DNA from: Acinetobacter sp. WC-141
Lineage (GTDB): Bacteria; Pseudomonadota; Gammaproteobacteria; Pseudomonadales; Moraxellaceae
Length of the DNA: 64,000 nucleotides
Reading direction: 5' to 3'
Assembly: GCF_000313935.1 (NCBI RefSeq)
Contig: NZ_AMSS01000089.1
Span: 1 to 64,000 of the forward strand
The translations under genes were made by a program, and so were the position numbers. Each line of letters opens with the position of its first letter. The stretch's first letter is position 1. The notes below the pieces were generated by a model. It saw only the letters and a list, made by a program, of their open reading frames with translations, had not been told where the DNA came from and made no database searches. Shown here piece after piece: positions 56,038 to 64,000 of this stretch.

Positions 56038-57458
56038 TCGTATTATCAAATCGAATAAGTATGCCTTCAGGTAAAGCTTCAGCTGGTGGTCTTGCTGTAG
56101 CTGTACAAGATGCTTTGAATGATAGCAATGGTATTTGGTTAGGCTGGAATGGCCAGCAGATTACCGATAGCGAAGCACCAGAATTTGAACAGGCTTATTC
56201 TCAGGGTATTGACTACATTACCTGCCCTCTCACTCATCAGCAATATGCGCAATATTATTGTGGTTTTGCCAACAAGGTTCTGTGGCCAGCAATGCATGCC
56301 CGAGAAGATCTTATTGAATATGATGCCCAAGAATATAGTACCTATCAAAAGGTCAATCGATTATTTGCTGAAAAGTTAAAACAGCTTGCTCAGCCTGAAG
56401 ATCTCATTTGGGTACACGATTATCACTTTTTTAGTGTTGCCCGTTACTGCCGTGAATTAGGCATGCAAAATAAAATTGGTTTCTTTCTCCATATTCCTTT
56501 TGCTAGTCTGAATATCTGGCACAAAATTCCTGTAGCTCGAGAGTTAATTCAAGACTTGAGCCAGTATGACGTGATTGGCTTGCAAACCCAGATTGATCAA
56601 AATGCGTGTATGCAAACATGTTTAAGTTTACTCGAAGCTCAGAAAATTCACCGCGACAGTATTAGCTATAAAAAACGTCAAATACTTATTAAATCGTACC
56701 CTATTGGCGTTCAACCAGAAATTATTCAAAAACAAGCCCAACAAGATGCCCCAAGCCCTTGCGTGTTTAATTTTGAAGACATACCTCGTCAAAAAACGAT
56801 TATTGGGGTAGACCGGATTGATTATTCAAAAGGTTTACTTGAGCGTTTTAATGCATTTGCCACCTTCTTAGAAACCAATCCCGAATATCATGGTTTAGTT
56901 CGACATTTGCAAGTTGCGACACCGTCACGTACGGATATTGCAGCGTATCAACGTTTATATCAACGTTTTAAAACCAAGTTGGAATTGATTAATGAAGAAT
57001 TTGCACATGAAGATTGGAGACCGGTAGATTGTTGCTATGACCCAGTTCAGCACAATCATCTCATGCATATTTATCGTCACTCTGATATTTGTTGGATTAG
57101 TTCACTACGTGATGGTATGAATCTAGTCGCTAAAGAATATATTGCAGCTCAAAATCCAGAGAATCCTGGTGTACTTATTCTATCTAAATATGCTGGTGCT
57201 GCCGAGCAGATGACTCAGGCCCTGATTGTTGACCCGCAAGATAGAGCAGCCATGATTGATACTTTAAAAATGGCTTTAGAAATGTCTAAAGCTGAGCGTA
57301 TTAATCGTTATCAACAATTGATAGAGGGTTTATCAACATCTGATCTTACCCATTGGCGAAACGATTTCTTAGATGATTTGGAAAAAACACCAACTTTGCT
57401 AATGAAATCTCAGCGTTTATTACAAGATAATTATCAATCTATTTATCAGGTTTTATAA
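56025..57458 (+). CDS. otsA: Trehalose-6-phosphate synthase
   Basis: GT20 glycosyltransferase joining UDP-glucose and glucose-6-phosphate. It is 477 aa. VLSNRISMPSGKASAGGLAVA at the N-terminus, WVHDYHFF, FLHIPFASLNIW, GVDRIDYSKGLLERF and SLRDGMNLVAKEY are all typical. Order otsB-otsA with overlapping ends indicates translational coupling. Followed by a strong terminator. Confidence 0.97.
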   Translation: MSKLIVLSNRISMPSGKASAGGLAVAVQDALNDSNGIWLGWNGQQITDSEAPEFEQAYSQGIDYITCPLTHQQYAQYYCGFANKVLWPAMHAREDLIEYDAQEYSTYQKVNRLFAEKLKQLAQPEDLIWVHDYHFFSVARYCRELGMQNKIGFFLHIPFASLNIWHKIPVARELIQDLSQYDVIGLQTQIDQNACMQTCLSLLEAQKIHRDSISYKKRQILIKSYPIGVQPEIIQKQAQQDAPSPCVFNFEDIPRQKTIIGVDRIDYSKGLLERFNAFATFLETNPEYHGLVRHLQVATPSRTDIAAYQRLYQRFKTKLELINEEFAHEDWRPVDCCYDPVQHNHLMHIYRHSDICWISSLRDGMNLVAKEYIAAQNPENPGVLILSKYAGAAEQMTQALIVDPQDRAAMIDTLKMALEMSKAERINRYQQLIEGLSTSDLTHWRNDFLDDLEKTPTLLMKSQRLLQDNYQSIYQVL

Positions 57459-57468
57459 ATCTAAAAAA

Positions 57469-57505
57469 AAGAGCATCGAGAAATTAAACTTCTCGATGCT
57501 CTTTA
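57469..57505. terminator. Bidirectional terminator otsA / MFS gene
   Basis: Arms aaagagcatcgagaa and ttctcgatgctcttt are perfect over 15 bp with a 7-nt loop; A-run before and T-run after. Confidence 0.93.
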
Positions 57506-57527
57506 GATTATTTCTAACCTTAATAAA

Positions 57528-58721
57528 TTAATTCGTTTTTCCAAGTGTAAAACGATTAAGTAAAGCAATAATAAATAGTAATACCGCTACGCCTGTTAAA
57601 ACTGTACTTAAACCAGCCCATTCACCAATTAAACCAATTAAAGCTGGCCCGCTTAATGAACCCGTGTAGGCAATCGTTGAAACTAAAGAAAGTGCTGCTG
57701 CTTTAGGCATATCGTTTTGTCGACCCACACGAGAAAACATCACGGGCACAATATTAGAACAGCCTAATCCTAAAAGTGCATAGCCTAATACCACCACTTC
57801 CCATACGGGTGCAGTCACAATAACAACCATACCAATTGCTGCACCAATCGCACTATAAGTTACGACATTTTTTTCACCCCATTGCTTTAGTAAGAGGTGA
57901 CCGGTAAAACGTCCAGTCGTCATGCTTAAAGCAAAAAAGGTATAAGCCAGACCCGCAAAGGCTGGATTAAGCTGATACTTACTTGTTAAATAAATACCAC
58001 CCCAATCCATTGCCGCACCTTCCGATAAAAAGGCAATAAAACACATCATGCCAATAAGTAGAATAATGCCATTAGGTCGATAAAGTTTTTTTGGTGCTTG
58101 AGTTGTATCTTGATGTGGTTTTTCATCCTGTTCAAAAGACGTTAAACAAGGAGGAATCGCAATTCCACCGATCACAAGCAAAATCATGACAACAGACAAA
58201 GTACTCATTAATGGAGAAAGTCCAATTGCCAATAATGCAGTCACCAGCATGGCACCAGTTAAGCCACCAAGACTACACATTCCATGGAAGCTAGACATGA
58301 GAGCTCGCAGGCTATGTTTTTCAACGACTACTGCCTGTAAATTTATAGCTACCCCAAGACAGCCTGCTGCCGACCCAAACACAAATAATGCTACAGCCAT
58401 CATTACAATGCTGCTCCACATCGTGAGGCTAGGTAATAACACTATTAACAGCATCAATGCCACCCCAATTAATGGCCGACATCCCCAACGCTTGACTAAA
58501 GCACCAGTCGTAGGCATCGCTATCATTGAGCCAATACCCATACAAAGCAAAAGCAAACCAAAATCAGCGTGATTGAGGTTTAAGCGTTGCTGTACATAAG
58601 GAATAAGTGGTGCCCAAGCAGATATAGCAAAGCCCAAGCTAAAAAAGCTGAGGCGTGTTGCAAGACGCTGAGTGCTTAAGAGAGTAGCTGTATCTAAAAC
58701 AGCAGGTTTGGTAAATAACAT
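57528..58721 (-). CDS. MFS transporter
   Basis: 397 aa, about 12 membrane helices in two halves joined by a cytoplasmic loop near residues 195-215 (EQDEKPHQDTTQAPKKLYRPNG). GALVKRWGCRPLIG between helices 2 and 3 is the MFS loop motif. Resembles the YbjJ/FucP-like group with the GMCSLGGLTGAM helix. Substrate unknown. It stands alone; a terminator-like hairpin lies upstream of its start. Confidence 0.85.
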   Translation of the reverse strand: MLFTKPAVLDTATLLSTQRLATRLSFFSLGFAISAWAPLIPYVQQRLNLNHADFGLLLLCMGIGSMIAMPTTGALVKRWGCRPLIGVALMLLIVLLPSLTMWSSIVMMAVALFVFGSAAGCLGVAINLQAVVVEKHSLRALMSSFHGMCSLGGLTGAMLVTALLAIGLSPLMSTLSVVMILLVIGGIAIPPCLTSFEQDEKPHQDTTQAPKKLYRPNGIILLIGMMCFIAFLSEGAAMDWGGIYLTSKYQLNPAFAGLAYTFFALSMTTGRFTGHLLLKQWGEKNVVTYSAIGAAIGMVVIVTAPVWEVVVLGYALLGLGCSNIVPVMFSRVGRQNDMPKAAALSLVSTIAYTGSLSGPALIGLIGEWAGLSTVLTGVAVLLFIIALLNRFTLGKTN

Positions 58722-58776
58722 ATTTTCGCGAGCTCACCATAAAATCATTGGCGATCCATACCAACCGATTTTCCAT

Positions 58777-58816
58777 AGAAAAACCCTTGCCTCATTTAAT
58801 TTCTAGGCAAGGGTTT
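58777..58816 (-). terminator. Orphan terminator upstream of the MFS gene
   Basis: AAACCCTTGCCT (58781-58792) and AGGCAAGGGTTT (58805-58816) are perfect over 12 bp with a 12-nt loop; on the minus strand TTTTTCTATGG follows. No annotated gene ends here, since bfr already has its own terminator. Confidence 0.75.
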
Positions 58817-58982
58817 TGTTGGCGAAATTATATCCAATTTCATAAAAAAAACAGGGGGTGTGATACAATTTTTCTGACTTTTTTGTAACTGCCAAAGCCT
58901 TATATAGTAAGGCTTTGAATATGTTCAATTTGACAAAATTAACATTTAAGCGATGAGTTGATTTTATTAAAATGAGTCCATA

Positions 58983-59004
58983 AAAAACCCAGCTTAAGCT
59001 GGGT
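58983..59004 (-). terminator. Terminator after bfr
   Basis: ACCCAGC and GCTGGGT form a 7-bp stem with a TTAA loop, followed on the minus strand by TTTTTTA. Confidence 0.88.
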
Positions 59005-59011
59005 CATTTTA

Positions 59012-59476
59012 TTAAATTTGAGATTGAATATAGTTTTGCAAGCCAATTAACTCAATTAAACGTAATTGCTTTTCTAACCAGTATGTATGGTCTTCTTCAG
59101 TATCTGACAATTGTTGGCGTAACATATCACGGCTAATGTAATCGCCCTTCTCTTCACAAAGTTTGATACCTGTCGCTAACTTTTCACGAACATGATATTC
59201 AAGCGCCAAATCTGCTTTTAAACAAGTTACAACGTCTGTACCAACATTGATATCTTCACGGTGCATGTTTGGCTTAGCACCTAAAAACAATACACGGCGA
59301 ATGATCGCATCAGCATGAGAAGCTTCTTCTTGCATCTCATGATCAATACGCTCATAAATTTTATTTAAGCCCCAATCTTCATACATACGAGAATGGATTA
59401 GATATTGATCACGGGCAGCCAATTCTCCGCCAATGAGCATATTTAAATAGTCTATGACTTCTGGATTGCCACGCAT
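59012..59476 (-). CDS. bfr: Bacterioferritin without the haem-ligand methionine
   Basis: 24-meric iron store. It is 154 aa with the four-helix ferritin bundle. Ferroxidase ligands are present: Glu18, Glu51, His54, Glu93, Glu127, His130. Position 52, the Met that ligates haem between subunits in E. coli Bfr, is Ala here (MQEEASHAD). So it should oxidise and store iron but bind haem poorly or only with a Met-containing partner subunit. The rest of the protein aligns to the E. coli type through [10 protein letters not shown]. Single gene with its own promoter and terminator. Confidence 0.94.
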   Translation of the reverse strand: MRGNPEVIDYLNMLIGGELAARDQYLIHSRMYEDWGLNKIYERIDHEMQEEASHADAIIRRVLFLGAKPNMHREDINVGTDVVTCLKADLALEYHVREKLATGIKLCEEKGDYISRDMLRQQLSDTEEDHTYWLEKQLRLIELIGLQNYIQSQI

Positions 59477-59502
59477 AATAAATCTCCTATCGTATGAGAA
59501 CT

Positions 59503-59531
59503 ATTATGGGCAATCTTAAAAATGATTGCAA
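59503..59531 (-). promoter_or_regulatory. bfr promoter with inverted repeat in the spacer
   Basis: -35 TTGCAA (complement of 59526-59531), 17-nt spacer, -10 CATAAT (complement of 59503-59508). GCAATC (59510-59515) and GATTGC (59524-59529) form an inverted repeat with an 8-bp centre that almost fills the spacer. AGGAGA precedes the start codon. Confidence 0.55.
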
Positions 59532-59619
59532 AGTAAAAAATAGTTAAGTTTATGATTTTTATCAAATTAAAATGAGAAACATACGCATTTGCAGTTCAAG
59601 TAATTAAATTTCCCCTGCA

Positions 59620-59660
59620 AAAAGAAACGCTTGTCCGATTTATAGTCTCAGACAAGCGTT
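59620..59660 (-). terminator. Terminator after ligA
   Basis: AACGCTTGTC (59626-59635) and GACAAGCGTT (59651-59660) pair perfectly over 10 bp; on the minus strand TCTTTTTG follows. It lies 68 nt after the ligA stop. Confidence 0.8.
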
Positions 59661-59727
59661 AAAATATGACACAAACCATCAATTTATTATTTTGTAACTA
59701 AAATCAATGGTTCTTATTTCGGTGGAC

Positions 59728-61818
<2,091 letters not shown>

Positions 61819-61861
61819 CTAGATATGTTGCAATTATCGCAACGAACGTAAAAAATTAAAA

Positions 61862-62905
61862 CTAGGCAGTCGCCTGTGCCGGACGATAATCAATCACATG
61901 ATGACGCCAGTGCTCTTTTAACTGTGGTGTAAATTCAAGATTATTCTCATCATAAACTTTGCCATCGATTTCACGAGCAATTAAACCTGCAATACTCGCC
62001 ATCATGTCAAAACCAGTCACGGCTTTACTGTTTGGAAGCGCAAGGAAAAATGCCAACCCTTGAACTTGTTCAGTAGATAGAGTTTCAAGATCAAACCCAG
62101 CTGGTCCATTGTCTGTCATACGTAACACAGAGAACATCAGTACACTCGGCTCATCCGTATTTTCATAACGATGGAAACATGACATTTCGCCATAACGTAA
62201 ACCGTATTTTAACAATACTTTAAGGGCTTTATCACCAGACAATGCACGACGCGGGTTCGGATAGACATTTAACGCAATAATCTGTTCAGCCATCGCTAAT
62301 GCACTTTCATCATCATAGCGTTGCTGTTCATGTAAATGTACATCCAGAATATTACTCTCGCCTTCAAATTCAGCAATTTCGGCAGTTTCAATATTTGGGT
62401 TTAAACTCAACTCAGGCTCAGTTTTTTCACTTTCAGATTTCAAGTTTTCTTCTGATAAAGCTTCAGCTTCTGATTTAATAGAAACCGTATCAGCTAACTC
62501 AACTGAACTATCTGTATTAATGGTAAAGCTTTTTACAGTTTCTTCAGCTTTAATTTCAACCGAAGAATTTTCAACAAATGGTTGTGTTGGTTCGACTGGA
62601 ATTGCTTTAGCAGGTTCTACAGCCAGAGTTTCTGTTGGTTTTGTTTCACTGACTTGTGACTGTGCTGGTTCATTTAAAGTTGGTTCAACTCGCTCTGCGC
62701 TAGTTGCCGTTGCGCGTTCAGCTTCAGCTTGTTCAAGCTGATCACGTACATGCCTAGGTATAACCGGTTGATTACTATCAGGATTAATATGCAAATCACT
62801 GTCTAATGAGGGTTCGGCATGGTTTGACTTTTTTAAAATCATTTTTAAGCCAATTAGCATAATAATAATGGCGACAACGATGCCAATAATCGTATTGATT
62901 TCCAT
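61862..62905 (-). CDS. zipA: Cell division protein ZipA
   Basis: Anchors FtsZ to the inner membrane. It is 347 aa. N-terminal membrane helix (INTIIGIVVAIIIMLIGLKM), a long acidic, Pro/Glu/Thr-rich linker (about 30-200), and a C-terminal FtsZ-binding domain (about 205-345, with VLLKYGLRYGEMSCFHR, LMFSVLRM and GFDLETLSTEQVQGLAFFLALP). One base downstream of smc. Confidence 0.95.
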   Translation of the reverse strand: MEINTIIGIVVAIIIMLIGLKMILKKSNHAEPSLDSDLHINPDSNQPVIPRHVRDQLEQAEAERATATSAERVEPTLNEPAQSQVSETKPTETLAVEPAKAIPVEPTQPFVENSSVEIKAEETVKSFTINTDSSVELADTVSIKSEAEALSEENLKSESEKTEPELSLNPNIETAEIAEFEGESNILDVHLHEQQRYDDESALAMAEQIIALNVYPNPRRALSGDKALKVLLKYGLRYGEMSCFHRYENTDEPSVLMFSVLRMTDNGPAGFDLETLSTEQVQGLAFFLALPNSKAVTGFDMMASIAGLIAREIDGKVYDENNLEFTPQLKEHWRHHVIDYRPAQATA

Positions 62906-62906
62906 T

Positions 62907-64000
62907 CTATGACTCCGAAACTAACCCGTATTCTTTTGCCTGTTCTAAATCGACAGTGACTAATTTTGATGTACCCGGTTCAGGCATGGTCACACCCAAC
63001 AAATCAGTTGCCATGGTCATCGCCAGCTTATTATGTGTAATGTAAATGAATTGTACATGTTCAGAAAGCTCTTTTACCAAATTACAATATCTCTGAACAT
63101 TCGCATCATCAAGTGGTGCGTCCACTTCATCCAATACACAAAACGGTGCCGGATTTAATCTAAAAATCGCAAATACTAATGCTAACGCTGTTAAAGCCTT
63201 TTCTCCACCGGAAAGTAATGCTAGAGAACTATTTTTCTTACCCGGTGGTCTTGCCATCAGTTTAACACCAGATTGCCAGTCATCTTCAAGACTTAAACTT
63301 GCTTCACCACCATTAAAGACCTTTGGAAACAGATTTTGCAACTCTTGATTAATCTGATCAAAGGTTGTCATAAACAACTTACGGGTTTCCTGATCAATGC
63401 TTTTCATCGCATCTTTTAGTTGAGTTACCGTATTTTCCAAATCTTGGATCTGGTGACTCAACTCATCAAAACGCTGAGAAACCTCTTCAAACTCTTGTGA
63501 AGCCGCAAGGTTCACTGCACCGATTTTTTCAAACTGTTTCTGTACTTTTTCCAGTTTTTGCTGGTGCTCGGTTAAATCGATTTGTAAGCCTTTTTGGAAC
63601 TCGGCATTTAGCTCTTTAAGCTGTTCTTGGTAATGTTCACGGTCTGACTTAGCTGCTTGCCATGCCAAACGTTTTTCTTCAAGTTGTTCTCTGAGTTGCT
63701 CATCTTTTTGTTGATATTGATGACGCTGATCAGTCAAGGTTTGTTGTTTTTCCTGCACACTATTTAATTCGAGCTGCCATTCATTCCAGTTCTTTTGCAA
63801 CTTTTCAGTTTGGGCAAATTGCTGCTGAAATTCCGACTCAAGATTTGGTAACTCTAACTGAATAGGATCAACAAATTTTTTCGCCTGTTCCATTTGAGCA
63901 TTAATTTGCTGATATTGACTCTGCAAGAATGAAATATCTTTTTCAAGCAACTCAATTTGTTGAGTCGTTTGCGTGCTATTACGACGTAAAATTTCACGTT
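62907..64000 (-). CDS. smc: SMC chromosome segregation protein, C-terminal part
   Basis: 3' portion of smc; the frame stays open to the window edge, so the start lies beyond 64000. About 364 residues are seen. Coiled coil occupies the N-terminal side of this fragment, then the ABC-type head: signature LALLSGGEKALTALALVFAI and Walker B PFCVLDEVDAPLDDANV, with the D-loop. ATPase of the condensin-like complex with ScpA and ScpB encoded at 47.7-49.1 kb. The zipA start follows after one base. Confidence 0.96.
   Translation of the reverse strand, partial: REILRRNSTQTTQQIELLEKDISFLQSQYQQINAQMEQAKKFVDPIQLELPNLESEFQQQFAQTEKLQKNWNEWQLELNSVQEKQQTLTDQRHQYQQKDEQLREQLEEKRLAWQAAKSDREHYQEQLKELNAEFQKGLQIDLTEHQQKLEKVQKQFEKIGAVNLAASQEFEEVSQRFDELSHQIQDLENTVTQLKDAMKSIDQETRKLFMTTFDQINQELQNLFPKVFNGGEASLSLEDDWQSGVKLMARPPGKKNSSLALLSGGEKALTALALVFAIFRLNPAPFCVLDEVDAPLDDANVQRYCNLVKELSEHVQFIYITHNKLAMTMATDLLGVTMPEPGTSKLVTVDLEQAKEYGLVSES

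Larger units (their letters stand above)
58722..59011. other. Gap with three hairpins between MFS gene and bfr
   Basis: 290 bases holding the bfr terminator (58983-59004), a hairpin AAAGCCTTA/TAAGGCTTT (about 58895-58917) and a second terminator (58781-58816) that has no gene of its own. A TATAAT box on the minus strand lies just before that terminator, and TTGAAC with a TATATA-like box lies further upstream. A short unannotated minus-strand RNA is possible. Confidence 0.4.

Overview
The window is a piece of a gammaproteobacterial chromosome, almost certainly Acinetobacter and most likely the A. calcoaceticus-baumannii complex. The evidence is low GC (about 40% by eye), Acinetobacter-like gene neighbourhoods, a complete CntAB-type carnitine catabolic cluster, hemJ in place of other protoporphyrinogen oxidases, and a biotin cluster without bioB. 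No insertion sequence, prophage, integron or CRISPR array was found. Most of the window is core genome.

Layout. 1-4.7 kb: the str operon on the minus strand (rpsL-rpsG-fusA-tuf); the tuf copy carries a one-base deletion. 4.8-6.1 kb: an EcsC-family gene. 6.4-8.9 kb: fabB-hemJ and an orphan gene with an HELTH metallopeptidase-like motif. 9.2-11.9 kb: nadE and an orphan helical protein. 11.95-22.2 kb: two identical tRNA-Met(CAT) genes in direct orientation bracket a self-contained carnitine island. It holds a LysR regulator, a porin, a BCCT transporter, an alpha/beta hydrolase, CntA and CntB, an aldehyde dehydrogenase and a tartrate/D-malate-type dehydrogenase. The likely route is carnitine to trimethylamine plus malic semialdehyde, then malate, then pyruvate.

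22.2-34.4 kb: rnpB, a ferredoxin, coaD, smpB, a flavodoxin, rluD-pgeF, bamD, dnaG, hemA, a TPR protein, lolB and ispE. 34.4-37.3 kb: four identical tRNA-Gln(TTG) genes lie between ispE and prs, followed by rplY, pth and panD. 37.3-42.9 kb: a DUF2157/DUF4401 plus GDYXXLXY membrane pair, an FMN-riboswitch-controlled ribB, a HAD phosphatase, thiD and a LysM/BON protein. 43-46 kb: the yceD-rpmF / fabD-fabG-acpP block. 46.1-50.1 kb: epmC, yciO, scpA-scpB-rluB. 50.1-54.8 kb: bioH-bioA-bioF-bioC-bioD. 55.1-57.5 kb: otsB-otsA (trehalose). 57.5-64 kb: an MFS transporter, a bacterioferritin lacking the haem-ligand Met, ligA, zipA and the 3' part of smc, which runs off the window.

The most unusual signals are regulatory. 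The str operon shows a palindrome over its -35 box, a hairpin with a T-run in the rpsL leader, two mutually exclusive hairpins between rpsL and rpsG where S7 autoregulation would be expected, and an unannotated 20-codon ORF with a strong Shine-Dalgarno followed by a perfect palindrome before fusA. A second unannotated leader-like ORF of 27 codons precedes panD and carries panD's ribosome site in its last codons. The tRNA-bracketed carnitine island and the repeated C-terminal motif in BamD are also worth following up.
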